Positions 15,080 through 23,259 are shown, counted from the first letter of the stretch. The stretch is 24,252 bases of DNA from JBDKUD01 sp050943315 (GCA_050943315.1 JBMNOY010000033.1:1-24252); one strand, 5' to 3'. Notes: a model not told the origin generated them from the letters alone. Made by a program: numbers and translations.

Positions 15080-15751
15080 TTACCATATTCCAGGAAATAA
15101 TTTCTTGGTCCTCGATACGTACTCCCGATAATCATCCCCGAAATGGTTAATCAGAAATTCTTCTTCCACTTTTATTCTATAAACTAGTGCCGGAATGGTT
15201 GTTATTATAATGATAAGCAGTGAACCCCAGGAATTAAAAACTATAGGAATGGCTATGAAGTTAACCAGAGATCCCAGGTACAATGGATGTCTTATTTTAG
15301 CATAGGCGCCATTCGTTATCAGACGGTGGTTTTTATAGACTGCAACCCGCGGATTGAAGAATTTGCCAATGGATTTAAACCCCCACCAGCGAATCCCGCA
15401 TGATATCAGGAATAACCCCACACCTACATATATAATCGTGGGTTCCAGCGCACGAATACGTGTAAAATGCCATTCCACAAAATCAATCAGTCCATAAAAG
15501 AGCGCAATCATATAGGACATCTGTAGATAAATATACGATTTTTGATCGTCATCTTCGACCACATATTCATCCGGGTCCTGATAAATCCAGGCCTCGGAAA
15601 TAACTGACCATAAAAAATATATCAAGAAGAAGGATATAATAACCTTAAAGTCAAATCTGGGGAGTTGCTTCCAGGCAAGGTAGCCAACATAGATAAATAC
15701 ACCCAGAGCTATGATCATGCGAACCATTACACTGCGCTGCCGTGAATTCAA
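15080..15751 (-). CDS. Isoprenylcysteine/phospholipid methyltransferase-like membrane protein (ICMT/PEMT family)
   Basis: 223-residue protein with about five membrane helices. The C-terminal motif set is that of the ICMT/PEMT superfamily: GAYAKIRHPLYLG (148-160) forms the SAM pocket, and EEEFLINHFGDDYREYVSRTKKLFPGIW closes the domain. These are SAM-dependent methyltransferases of lipids or small amphipathic acceptors; bacterial substrates are mostly unknown, so no reaction is claimed. The start is TTG at 15751, supported by a GGAGGT SD 6 nt upstream. It ends 27 nt before yebC and may share its transcript. nadE lies 59 nt upstream. Confidence 0.85.
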   Translation of the reverse strand: MNSRQRSVMVRMIIALGVFIYVGYLAWKQLPRFDFKVIISFFLIYFLWSVISEAWIYQDPDEYVVEDDDQKSYIYLQMSYMIALFYGLIDFVEWHFTRIRALEPTIIYVGVGLFLISCGIRWWGFKSIGKFFNPRVAVYKNHRLITNGAYAKIRHPLYLGSLVNFIAIPIVFNSWGSLLIIIITTIPALVYRIKVEEEFLINHFGDDYREYVSRTKKLFPGIW

Positions 15752-15810
15752 ACCTTTACCTCCAGAAATCGCATAGTTTTTAATACCGCAGCCTTAATGG
15801 CGGCGGCTGA

Positions 15811-16554
15811 TTAATCGTCCCGTGGTATCCTGGCTATGGGAACCAGGCTCCTTTTATGTTCACTCCTCTTTATCATTTTCTCGATATGGTTTATAACCTC
15901 GGGTTCGCCCTCTCCGGTAGTTAAATACTCATCCAGTTGTTCGTAGGTAATACCCATCTCATCTTCATCTGTCTGCCCTTCCCACAAGCCTCCGGATGGA
16001 GCCTTATTAATGATAACTTCCGGTATTTGCAGATAATAGGCCAGGGCGTATACTTCTTTTTTAACCAAGTCACCGATTAACTGCAAATCAACCCCGGTAT
16101 CCCCGTATTTAGTGGAATATCCGACCATTATTTCACTTTTATTGCTGGTCCCAACTACCAGGTAATCCCTGGCCTGGGCAGAATAATACAAAGTCAGCAT
16201 TCTTAGCCGTGGTTTAATATTGGCCCTGAGTAATCTTCCCTTCTGCCCGTCATATTTAATATAAGAACCCAGTTTAGCCGACAGGAGGTTATAAGCATTA
16301 TCCAGGTCAACCATACGATGGGGGATGTTTAATTCCTCCACTAACAACTGACCGTGCAGCAAATCGTCCAAGCTGCTTTCGCAGGGCATTAACAAAGCCA
16401 TGCAATTATTAGGGAATGCTCTTTTGGCAATTGCTGCCACAACAGCCGAATCAACACCGCCACTAACGCCAAATACTACTCCTTTGGCGCCCGCGTTTTG
16501 AACTTGTTCTCTCAGCCAATTGACCAGGTGATCAACCACCTTTTCCGCGTTCAT
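15811..16554 (-). CDS. nadE: NAD(+) synthetase, ammonia-dependent type
   Basis: 247-residue enzyme that amidates nicotinate adenine dinucleotide to NAD using ATP. The PP-loop GVSGGVDS (29-36) binds pyrophosphate. GTSNKSEIMVGYSTKYGD marks the dinucleotide/ATP pocket, and KAPSGGLWEGQTDEDEMG the C-terminal catalytic loop. There is no N-terminal glutaminase domain, so it uses free ammonia or an external donor. It follows cysK by 18 nt (SD AGGAGG, spacing about 11), suggesting a cysK-nadE pair. Confidence 0.97.
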   Translation of the reverse strand: MNAEKVVDHLVNWLREQVQNAGAKGVVFGVSGGVDSAVVAAIAKRAFPNNCMALLMPCESSLDDLLHGQLLVEELNIPHRMVDLDNAYNLLSAKLGSYIKYDGQKGRLLRANIKPRLRMLTLYYSAQARDYLVVGTSNKSEIMVGYSTKYGDTGVDLQLIGDLVKKEVYALAYYLQIPEVIINKAPSGGLWEGQTDEDEMGITYEQLDEYLTTGEGEPEVINHIEKMIKRSEHKRSLVPIARIPRDD

Positions 16555-16572
16555 GGCTGTAAATTCCTCCTT

Positions 16573-17490
16573 TTAATCAAACAATTCAGTAGATAAATAT
16601 TTTTCTGCCCCATCTGGTGCAATAACCAGAATCTTTTTATCTCTATCCATTTCTTGGGCCAATAGCAAAGCGGCAAATATAGCCGCACCAGAAGATATTC
16701 CAACCAAAACCGCCTCTTTACGGGCAACCTCTCTGCAGGTTGTGAAGGCATCCTGATCGGAAACAGGTATCACTCTATCAATTAGTTTTATATTCAACAC
16801 CTGTGGAATAAATCCTGCTCCAATTCCCTGCAATTTATGCGGTCCTGGTTTCTTCCCGCTTAAAACCGCGGAGCCTAAAGGTTCCACACCTACGATTTTA
16901 ATATCTGGCAAATGGCTTTTTAGCCCTGCTGCCACCCCGGTTATAGTACCTCCACTGCCTACACCACAGACAACAGCATCTAAATGGCCTTCCATCTGGG
17001 CTAGTATTTCCCGGGCGGTGGATATTTCGTGACTTTCCGGGTTGGCCTGATTCTCAAATTGCCGTACCAGAAAGTATCCCTTATTATTTTCCGCTATCTG
17101 CCGCGCCTTTTCAACTGCCCCCGGCATACCTTCGGAGGCAGGAGTAAGAATTAGTTCAGCTCCATAAAACTGCAGCAGTTTTTTTCTCTCCGCACTCATA
17201 TTCTCGGGCATAACAATTATGATTCGATATCCCTTAACAGCAGCCGCCATAGCCAGGCCGATACCGGTATTCCCGCTGGTGGCCTCTATGATTACTGAGC
17301 CCGGTTTAAGCTCTCCTTGCTGCTCAGCTTTTTCAATCATGTGTAACCCGGGACGGTCTTTAATACTGCCCCCCGGATTAAATCCCTCTAATTTGACATA
17401 TACTGAAGCATCTTCACTACCGGCCATGCGGTTCAACTTTAATATCGGAGTATCTCCTATCAACTCTAGAATATTATTGACAACCTTCAT
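16573..17490 (-). CDS. cysK: Cysteine synthase (O-acetylserine sulfhydrylase)
   Basis: 305-residue PLP enzyme that makes cysteine from O-acetylserine and sulfide. The PLP lysine is K44 in GGSIKDR, followed by the substrate loop TSGNTGIG, the PLP-phosphate loop GVGSGGTITG, and GISSGAA near the C-terminus. The reading frame stays open for 33 more codons upstream (to 17589). The ATG at 17490 has SD CAGGAGGT 7 nt away and gives the canonical start MKVVNNILELIGDTPILKLN, so the extension is rejected. It lies downstream of the homocysteine operon, separated by a 94-nt hairpin. Cystathionine beta-synthase-like activity cannot be excluded by sequence alone. Confidence 0.96.
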   Translation of the reverse strand: MKVVNNILELIGDTPILKLNRMAGSEDASVYVKLEGFNPGGSIKDRPGLHMIEKAEQQGELKPGSVIIEATSGNTGIGLAMAAAVKGYRIIIVMPENMSAERKKLLQFYGAELILTPASEGMPGAVEKARQIAENNKGYFLVRQFENQANPESHEISTAREILAQMEGHLDAVVCGVGSGGTITGVAAGLKSHLPDIKIVGVEPLGSAVLSGKKPGPHKLQGIGAGFIPQVLNIKLIDRVIPVSDQDAFTTCREVARKEAVLVGISSGAAIFAALLLAQEMDRDKKILVIAPDGAEKYLSTELFD

Positions 17491-17534
17491 CTTTTTACCT
17501 CCTGAATTATAATTATACTTAAAATGAACCAGCC

Positions 17535-17628
17535 GGTCGTTAAGGTATATCCAGTACGGTGTCCCTAGCGGAAAAGCCATGGTGCGCATCGCTGTTAGTT
17601 GGAGCAGACTGGATATAACTCAACGACC
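17535..17628 (-). repeat. 94-nt snapback hairpin between the UPF0280 gene and cysK
   Basis: GGTCGTT (17535-17541) pairs with 17622-17628, and TATATCCAGT (17546-17555) pairs with 17608-17617: 17 perfect base pairs interrupted only by a symmetric 4x4 internal loop, enclosing 52 nt. It begins 7 nt after the UPF0280 stop codon and ends 44 nt before the cysK ATG. There is no U-run, so it is not a standard terminator. It could be an RNA processing or stability element, a leader structure for cysK, or a small mobile palindrome. No flanking direct repeat is seen. Confidence 0.6.
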
Positions 17629-17635
17629 ACATGTT

Positions 17636-18397
17636 TTACCGTATTTTTAAGGGCACTATTTCCACACTTCCCCAGGCTGCCATTTTGTCGCCTTTAATCG
17701 CCAGGACCCCGGTTATGCCGCTGATATTTTGCACCAATTCTATAGCTTTTATCAGGTCATCTGCATTTTGTACCCGGTTTCCTGCTGCCGAAGCAACAGC
17801 ATCGGCCAGGGCGGCGCTTTTACCCTTGATAACCATAGCATCAGCCTTTCCCAGGCTAATGCTGGGTCCTACTGTTCCGGAAGAGGTACATATTCCCAGG
17901 GGGCTTTCCTCCGGATGAATTTTTAATCCTATGCGGTTGGAAAACTTGGACTGCCCGGCAAAAACTGATACTATTCTCTCCTGGTTGGATTTGATATATA
18001 TGTCTCCCCCGTTTTCCACGATAATCTCATTAACATATTTGTCCAGCTTTTTACCTACCGCTTCAGCGATAGCACCAGCTACCGCGGCCATGGGCCCCAC
18101 TCCGGCTTTGGCAGCAGCTGATGCCATTACGCGAGCAATCTCTGGTGCAGCGGGCAGAAGTTCCAGAGGAAAAAAGCTGGTTCGGAATTCCTTGTGCAGG
18201 GAAATATAGTCCTCCAAATCCCCTCTTAACTTAATAATCTCCTTTCGGCACACAGACACAAGGCTATCGGTGTAGCTCTCCTGGTCTACACCGATAGCCA
18301 AATCAGTTTCCTTGATAGTTATTTTAAAATAGCGTAGATTACTGGTTTCATGAAGGGAACGATAATCCCGGTTAACAAAACCCTTTCCAGTATTCAT
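17636..18397 (-). CDS. UPF0280 (COG2122) family protein, sulfide assimilation
   Basis: 253-residue soluble protein with an ApbE-like fold. Motifs are ENGGDIYI (128-135), GICTSSGTVGPS (168-179) and the alanine/glycine-rich AGVGPMAAVAGAIAEAVGK. A member in Methanosarcina acetivorans (MA1715) was linked genetically to efficient sulfide use for homocysteine synthesis; the chemistry is not established. It follows the ferredoxin gene by only 7 nt and closes the metH-hcyB-ferredoxin-UPF0280 run, so it should share the SAM-riboswitch transcript. The SD (TAGGTAG) is weaker than in neighbours, as expected for translational coupling. Confidence 0.92.
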   Translation of the reverse strand: MNTGKGFVNRDYRSLHETSNLRYFKITIKETDLAIGVDQESYTDSLVSVCRKEIIKLRGDLEDYISLHKEFRTSFFPLELLPAAPEIARVMASAAAKAGVGPMAAVAGAIAEAVGKKLDKYVNEIIVENGGDIYIKSNQERIVSVFAGQSKFSNRIGLKIHPEESPLGICTSSGTVGPSISLGKADAMVIKGKSAALADAVASAAGNRVQNADDLIKAIELVQNISGITGVLAIKGDKMAAWGSVEIVPLKIR

Positions 18398-18404
18398 TAT
18401 CTAC

Positions 18405-18827
18405 CTAGACGGCCTCCTTGATTTCAAAGTGCAGCTTTATCGCCCGGGTTGGGCAGCAATCCAGGCACATTCCACAAACGACACATTTGGAATTGTCAAA
18501 AGATACTATCATGGAACTGCGTTCTATCCCCAGGGCTTCAGTAGGACAGAAAGATGCACACGCTCCGCATTGAATACAAACCTGTTCATCCCACAGGATA
18601 CTTTCACTGAGAGGTTCTACCAGGACTCCGAGGTTCTCGAGAAACTGAACTCCATTTTCATAGTTCTCTTTGGTCCCTTCTAGTTCAACTACCAGGTATC
18701 CTTCTTTTTGAGGATTAATATCTGCTTTAAGGATATTTATTATTAAATCAAAGTTTTTTACTAATCTATATATTATCGGCTGCTCAGATTGAGCTGCGGA
18801 AAAATAGCATACTAATTTGTTCTTCAT
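18405..18827 (-). CDS. NIL domain plus 2[4Fe-4S] ferredoxin, homocysteine biosynthesis partner
   Basis: 140 residues: an N-terminal NIL ligand-binding domain (about 1-76) and a bacterial ferredoxin domain. The latter has two complete cluster motifs, C84-x2-C87-x2-C90-x3-C94-P and C115-x2-C118-x2-C121-x3-C125-P. In methanogens and anaerobic bacteria such a protein is encoded beside HcyB (COG1900) and is needed for making homocysteine from aspartate semialdehyde and sulfide, presumably by supplying electrons. It starts 5 nt after hcyB (SD GGAGG). Confidence 0.93.
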   Translation of the reverse strand: MKNKLVCYFSAAQSEQPIIYRLVKNFDLIINILKADINPQKEGYLVVELEGTKENYENGVQFLENLGVLVEPLSESILWDEQVCIQCGACASFCPTEALGIERSSMIVSFDNSKCVVCGMCLDCCPTRAIKLHFEIKEAV

Positions 18828-18832
18828 GCTGT

Positions 18833-20068
18833 TTACCTCCTGTTCCTGCCATTGGTACTTATTCCATTAGTCGTGCGCTGGGGAATAGACTTAAATTCAA
18901 TATTGGCATCGGCTGACGGAATACTAGCCACCGGCTCGGTTAATTCAAACTTGCCCTGTAAGATCCATTGTTTTAAAGTTTCCGCAATTATCTTGGCTCG
19001 GGGATAACTGGACTGGGGTGTGGTGACTACTTCTTTGCCATTAATAACAATTTTACCGCTTTTTAATTCTTTGAAATTAGCCAAACCTAAATCCATCGGC
19101 TTACCGTAAGGATACTGTTCGCTATAGTCGGTAATCGGGCAGTAAATATCTTCATCTTTAACAGCAGTATACTGTAGTATTTCTTCATCCAGAATAGGAA
19201 TCGGAATTCCTATTCCCACGGCCAGGGTAGCGCCATAACCGATAAAACTCAGACCAACCAGCCAGTTGGGATCCATTTGCTTAAGATCACCTATAACTGC
19301 CAGGGTACCCGCTCCCGATAAAGGCACCCCATTTTCGCCCCGGGCAACATTGGGATGATGCTGGGTGCCGTTCCAGGCTACGTAACCAATGCCCCCACCC
19401 AGGAAAATACGCGTCCCTATGCCGATAGTTTTGTAGTAGGGATCATTCAGCAAGGGGCTCAATTGCCCGGAGGTAGAGTAACTGGCATTACCAATGTTGG
19501 GTTTAAGTATTCCCATATAAGTATACAAAGTTTTATTGCTCAGGTTTATAGCACATGAGTAATTCTGGTAGGCATTGCGGGGATTAAACAAAAAGGCATC
19601 ATTGACATCATCCAGGGTAATTGCTGTGTCTACTTTTTTATTCGGATAACAATCGGTTCCATAACCAATAGCTTCCAACCGTACCGTTTTTCTGGCCACC
19701 AGATCATGAATGACATGTCCGCCGCCATAGGTAAACCGGCCCGGAAAAACTTTATTTTCCGGATCATTGTCCGGCAGCTGGGTCGCACCTATATAGGCAT
19801 CGACAGCAGCAATGCCGGCATAGGCTTCAACACCATTAAGCCACACTTTGCTCATTTTGATGCGGGGATTGGAATGACCAAAATTTATAAATGCACCAGA
19901 TGAACACATCGGGCCGAAGGTTCCGGTAGTTACTACATCTATCTCCTGAGCAGCCTTTTCAATTCCCTTCTCAGCCACTACATCAATAACTTCTTCCGCA
20001 GTTACTACAACTGCTTCCCCTTTACGGATCTTTTCATTTATCTCTTCATAGGTCTTTTTTATGGCCAT
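18833..20068 (-). CDS. hcyB: Homocysteine biosynthesis protein (HcyB/DUF39, COG1900)
   Basis: 411 residues. COG1900 proteins use sulfide to convert aspartate semialdehyde to homocysteine in many anaerobes, without O-acyl-homoserine. Characteristic stretches include TTGTFGPMCSSGAFINFGHS (46-65), WNGTQHHP, the glycine-rich FLGGGIGY, SGAGTLAVIGDLK and QSSYPRAKIIAE. Cysteines C55 (GPMCSSG), C140 (GYGTDCYP) and C172 (YSCAIN) are candidates for the redox or persulfide chemistry proposed for the family. The frame is open 12 codons further upstream (20104), but SD TAGGAGGAA fits the ATG at 20068. It lies 51 nt after metH. There is no C-terminal CBS pair, which some homologues have. Confidence 0.93.
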   Translation of the reverse strand: MAIKKTYEEINEKIRKGEAVVVTAEEVIDVVAEKGIEKAAQEIDVVTTGTFGPMCSSGAFINFGHSNPRIKMSKVWLNGVEAYAGIAAVDAYIGATQLPDNDPENKVFPGRFTYGGGHVIHDLVARKTVRLEAIGYGTDCYPNKKVDTAITLDDVNDAFLFNPRNAYQNYSCAINLSNKTLYTYMGILKPNIGNASYSTSGQLSPLLNDPYYKTIGIGTRIFLGGGIGYVAWNGTQHHPNVARGENGVPLSGAGTLAVIGDLKQMDPNWLVGLSFIGYGATLAVGIGIPIPILDEEILQYTAVKDEDIYCPITDYSEQYPYGKPMDLGLANFKELKSGKIVINGKEVVTTPQSSYPRAKIIAETLKQWILQGKFELTEPVASIPSADANIEFKSIPQRTTNGISTNGRNRR

Positions 20069-20119
20069 ATTTATACTTCCTCCTATTAATTTTGAAAAAT
20101 TCAACGCGCAACCTAAAGG

Positions 20120-22627
20120 TTATTTCATAAGTTTCATTAGCTCCTGGGCGGTTAAAACCGCTTCCCGGGCATCCTGGGAATAAGCATCGGCTCCGATTTG
20201 ATCGGCATACTCCTGGTTTAACACGGCTCCTCCAACCATCACCCGGCAGCGTAACCCGCGAGCTGCGACTTCCTCAATTACTTCCTGCATACGGGGCATA
20301 GTAGTAGTCATTAAAGCGCTTAAACCAATAATATCCGCTTTTTCCCGCTCAGCTGTTTCAATAATTACTTCAGCCGGAACATCCTTGCCCAGGTCAATAA
20401 TCTTAAATCCGTAATTCTCCAGTAGAACGGCAACAATATTCTTGCCGATATCATGTATGTCTCCTTCCACTGTAGCCAGAACAATTACCCCTTTTTCCTG
20501 CCCACTAGCCCCGGTTAAATAAGGTTTAATAACCGTAAATGCTTTTTTCATAGTTTCAGCTGCCATCATCAGCTGGGGTAGGAAATACTGTTTCTGGTCA
20601 TACAATTCACCGGCCTTTTCAATGCCCGGTATTAATGCTTGATTTACCAGTTCCAGAGCGGGAATCTTCTCCTCCTCTAAGGCCCTGTTAATGAGGGCCT
20701 CAATATTGTCCCGATTTCCCTCCAGAACTGCTCTGGTTATGAGATTACGAATCGTCGCGCTTTCTTCTGGGTTTGTTGCTGCCGGCGGTTTTAAAGCTTC
20801 ACTACCATCTATCGGTATTTGGCCTTGCAGTTGAGCCGGGATGTTACATTTCTCACATATCGGGTGTTTTAATTTACTCACCGGTTTATAGTCACGGTAG
20901 CAATTGATAAACCCGGTAGAATTCTTATCCCTGTTCATTAGCACGGCCACCGCCCGGATAGTATCCATCATACGTTCATCAAAAGGATTAATTATGGGTA
21001 AATCCAGACCTGCCGCAAAAGCCATAGCCAGATAGGTAGAATTTAATATCTCCCGGGCCGGCAAACCGTGGGATACATTGCTCACCCCGAGGACAGTGCC
21101 TACTTTTAAATCCTGTTTGACATCGCTCAGGGCTTTTATGGTTTCCATTACCTGGGCTTGTTCGGCGCTGGCCGTTTTGACCAGGCAATCTATATAGATA
21201 TCTTCATCACGCAAGCCGTATTCTTTAGCTTTGCGGTAAATTTTTTTGGCTACTGCTACACGGTCTGCAGCTTTATCAGGTATTCCGTTTTCATCCAGGC
21301 ATAGACCCAGGACGGCCGCACCATACTTTTTGGCTAAAGGCAATACTATATCCAGGTGCTTATCTTCACCAGTGGTGGAGTTAATCAAAGGCCGGCCGAC
21401 AAAGTTTTTTAACCCGGCCTCCACTGCCTCCGGATTGGTAGAATCAATAGCTATGGGAATATCTACCGCAGACTGGATTATTTCAACTGCCCGCTCCATG
21501 GCCAGCGGCTCATTTATTCCCGGTACCCCCATATTAACATCGAGCAGAGGGGCCCCTGATTCGGCTTGTTTTTTGGCCTCCTCAACCACCATCTGCATTT
21601 TACCATCCTTTATATCCTGAGCCAGTTTCTTACGTGCGGTGGGATTTATTCGCTCACCTATAAATGCCAGCGGCTGATCTCCGCCCAGCAGTAAATAACG
21701 GCTGCGAGAGGCAAAAGCAAACAACCGGCGCGGAGAGCGTTTTACAGGCTCCAATCCCTTTACGGCACTGGCAATGGCATGAATATGCTGGGGAGTCGTG
21801 CCACAACACCCTCCTATGATGTTGGCCCCGGCATCCCTCAGTCTGAGAGCATATTCAGCCATTTCTTCCGGGGAGTCCGGAAAAATGGTCTCACTGCCGA
21901 TTAGTCTGGGCAGCCCGGCATTTGGTTCTACGGATAGAAACCGGTCCGTGAATTTGCCCATGGTCTCTATAACCGGCAATAGCTCACGGGCACCACCCGA
22001 GCAGTTGGCTCCTATAGCCAGCGGATCGAAGCCTTCGAGAATTATTAAGGCTGTCAAGGGGTCAGTACCCATCATGGTTCTGCCGCCGGGTTCAAAAGTT
22101 AAATGTGCAATAACCGGCAGTCGGGTAGTCTGGCGAACAGCAATAAGGGCCGCTCGCATTTCCCCGATATCAGTCATAGTCTCGATGGATATTAAATCCG
22201 CACCTGCCTTGGCAAAGGCTGCCGCCTGTTCACTGAAAGCCAGGTACAAGTCATCAAAACTAACATCCCCAACCGGTTTGAGTATTTTCCCCGTAGGTCC
22301 CATTGAGCCGGCTACCAGTGCCTTTTCCCCGGCACTCTGTTTGGCAATACTTACTGCTTCACAGTTTATTTCACTCACTTTGTCTGTTAAACCGAATTCA
22401 TCCAGTTTAAACCGGTTGGCACCAAAGGTATTGGTTTGTATTATGTCAGATCCCGCATCTACATACTGGGAATGAATAGCGCGAAGTATATCAGGATTAT
22501 TTATGCCAAATAGTTCCGGGCATTCACCTGGCTGCATACCCTGATTCTGCAACATGGTACCCATGGCACCGTCAAGAATCAGTATTTTTTGCTTCAGCAA
22601 CATGCCCAGGTCTATAATAATAGACAC
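20120..22627 (-). CDS. metH: Cobalamin-dependent methionine synthase, short form without reactivation domain
   Basis: 835 residues. The homocysteine S-methyltransferase barrel (about 1-290) has zinc ligands C209, C274 and C275 (GANCSGGA, IGGCCGTTP). The methyltetrahydrofolate (pterin) barrel spans about 320-580 (FIGERINPTARK, DVNMG, GVSNVSHGLP). The cobalamin module is about 625-835, with cap helices and EGDIHDIGKN carrying the cobalt-ligand H725. The AdoMet-binding reactivation domain of the ~1200-residue enzyme is absent, as in many anaerobes, so a separate reactivase is presumably encoded elsewhere. The linker contains an unexplained CEKC (591-594). The start is GTG with SD AAGGGAG. It is the first gene after the SAM-I riboswitch, so it is repressed when SAM is plentiful. 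Confidence 0.97.
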   Translation of the reverse strand: MSIIIDLGMLLKQKILILDGAMGTMLQNQGMQPGECPELFGINNPDILRAIHSQYVDAGSDIIQTNTFGANRFKLDEFGLTDKVSEINCEAVSIAKQSAGEKALVAGSMGPTGKILKPVGDVSFDDLYLAFSEQAAAFAKAGADLISIETMTDIGEMRAALIAVRQTTRLPVIAHLTFEPGGRTMMGTDPLTALIILEGFDPLAIGANCSGGARELLPVIETMGKFTDRFLSVEPNAGLPRLIGSETIFPDSPEEMAEYALRLRDAGANIIGGCCGTTPQHIHAIASAVKGLEPVKRSPRRLFAFASRSRYLLLGGDQPLAFIGERINPTARKKLAQDIKDGKMQMVVEEAKKQAESGAPLLDVNMGVPGINEPLAMERAVEIIQSAVDIPIAIDSTNPEAVEAGLKNFVGRPLINSTTGEDKHLDIVLPLAKKYGAAVLGLCLDENGIPDKAADRVAVAKKIYRKAKEYGLRDEDIYIDCLVKTASAEQAQVMETIKALSDVKQDLKVGTVLGVSNVSHGLPAREILNSTYLAMAFAAGLDLPIINPFDERMMDTIRAVAVLMNRDKNSTGFINCYRDYKPVSKLKHPICEKCNIPAQLQGQIPIDGSEALKPPAATNPEESATIRNLITRAVLEGNRDNIEALINRALEEEKIPALELVNQALIPGIEKAGELYDQKQYFLPQLMMAAETMKKAFTVIKPYLTGASGQEKGVIVLATVEGDIHDIGKNIVAVLLENYGFKIIDLGKDVPAEVIIETAEREKADIIGLSALMTTTMPRMQEVIEEVAARGLRCRVMVGGAVLNQEYADQIGADAYSQDAREAVLTAQELMKLMK

Positions 22628-22740
22628 ACAACCACTCCCTTTACAAAAGGTTTAACCTTAAGAGATTTATCTTCTCCTCACAGCGGACTATTTTGTTAGT
22701 ACCGCAAGGTTGAAGAACGAAAATAAAAAAATTAAAAATA

Positions 22741-22770
22741 AAAAACCCTCTTTAAAAAAAGAGGGTTTTT
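22741..22770 (-). terminator. Intrinsic terminator of the SAM-I riboswitch
   Basis: The minus-strand arms AAAAACCCUCUU and AAGAGGGUUUUU pair over 12 bp (22770-22759 with 22752-22741) and run into U-rich sequence (22740 downward). The CCCUCU in the 5' arm can instead pair with AGAGGG at the 3' side of riboswitch P1, giving the antiterminator. SAM binding holds P1 and allows termination. Confidence 0.95.
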
Positions 22771-22782
22771 GATAACTAATCC

Positions 22783-22886
22783 CTCTCATCTTTCAGGATA
22801 AATCTCCTGTAGGAATTGGCACCGTTCCCTCATGGGGCGGTTGCCGGGTTTCATAGGGCCCATCCCTCCACCTCTCTGGATAAGAG
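22783..22886 (-). promoter_or_regulatory. SAM-I (S-box) riboswitch controlling metH-hcyB-ferredoxin-UPF0280
   Basis: The minus strand carries the S-box consensus in order: P1 CUCUUAUC (22886-22879) pairing with GAUGAGAG (22790-22783), then AGAGAGGUGGAGGGA, GGCCCUAUGAAACCCGGCAA, GGUGCCAAUUCC and UGAAAGAUGAGAG. The aptamer is about 104 nt and is followed 12 nt later by the terminator. The remaining 113 nt to the metH GTG hold two small competing hairpins near the SD (22638-22659) and nothing else recognised. Confidence 0.97.
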
Positions 22887-22910
22887 TCTAGAATATTTAT
22901 ATATTTTTAG

Positions 22911-22939
22911 ATTTTAGCATTACTTTATGGTTTTGTCAT
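22911..22939 (-). promoter_or_regulatory. Sigma-A promoter of the SAM-regulated methionine operon
   Basis: On the minus strand, -35 ATGACA (22939-22934) and -10 TAAAAT (22916-22911) are each five of six to consensus and separated by exactly 17 nt. Transcription would start near 22904, about 18 nt before the riboswitch P1. It lies 36 nt downstream of the tatA stop codon; a hairpin (CATCC/GGATG, 22937-22954) partly overlaps the -35. Confidence 0.8.
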
Positions 22940-22974
22940 CCCTTTTTATGGATGCCGGATACCGGTATGATACA

Positions 22975-23259
22975 TCAGTCCACCTTATTTTCCTCGCTTA
23001 CCTTGGCTTCTGCCGTTACCGTACTTGTATTTACCTCAACTTTTGGATTACCGGCTTTTTTAGCCGGCTCTTCATCAAATTTCATCGCATTTTGGAATTC
23101 TTTTTGTATCCCGCTGGTGGTTTTCTTAAACTCGTTAAAAGCCCTTCCCATTGATTTGGCTACTTCAGGAAGTTTGCCGGGTCCGACCACAATAAGAGCA
23201 ATAAGCAGAATCAGAACTAGCTCCCAGGGTCCGATATTTCCTATAAAACCAAACATCAT
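22975..23259 (-). CDS. tatA: Twin-arginine translocase subunit TatA/TatE family
   Basis: 94-residue Tat pore component: a short extracytoplasmic N-terminus, one membrane helix (about 11-26), and the hinge glycine in VVGPGKLPEVAKSMGRAF. An amphipathic helix (about 30-48) and a polar, unstructured tail follow. It exports folded, often metal-cofactor-bearing proteins. No tatC is in the window. The gene begins with two consecutive ATG codons; the second (23256) is better spaced (7 nt) from AGGAGG, so the protein may be 93 residues. It appears to be a single-gene unit. Confidence 0.95.
   Translation of the reverse strand: MMFGFIGNIGPWELVLILLIALIVVGPGKLPEVAKSMGRAFNEFKKTTSGIQKEFQNAMKFDEEPAKKAGNPKVEVNTSTVTAEAKVSEENKVD

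Noticed and set aside
15775..15812. Short CAGCC/GGCTG hairpin between nadE and the methyltransferase-like gene as a terminator
   Set aside because: The stem is only 4-5 bp with ambiguous pairing and no clean U-tract.
17491..17589. 33-codon in-frame N-terminal extension of cysK beginning MRTMAFPLGTPYW
   Set aside because: It runs through the 94-nt hairpin, has no SD, and the internal ATG at 17490 has a perfect SD and the canonical family N-terminus.
21798..22475. 225-codon plus-strand open frame opposite metH
   Set aside because: It is antisense to an unambiguous metH with serine/proline-rich low-complexity composition, no SD and no recognisable motif.
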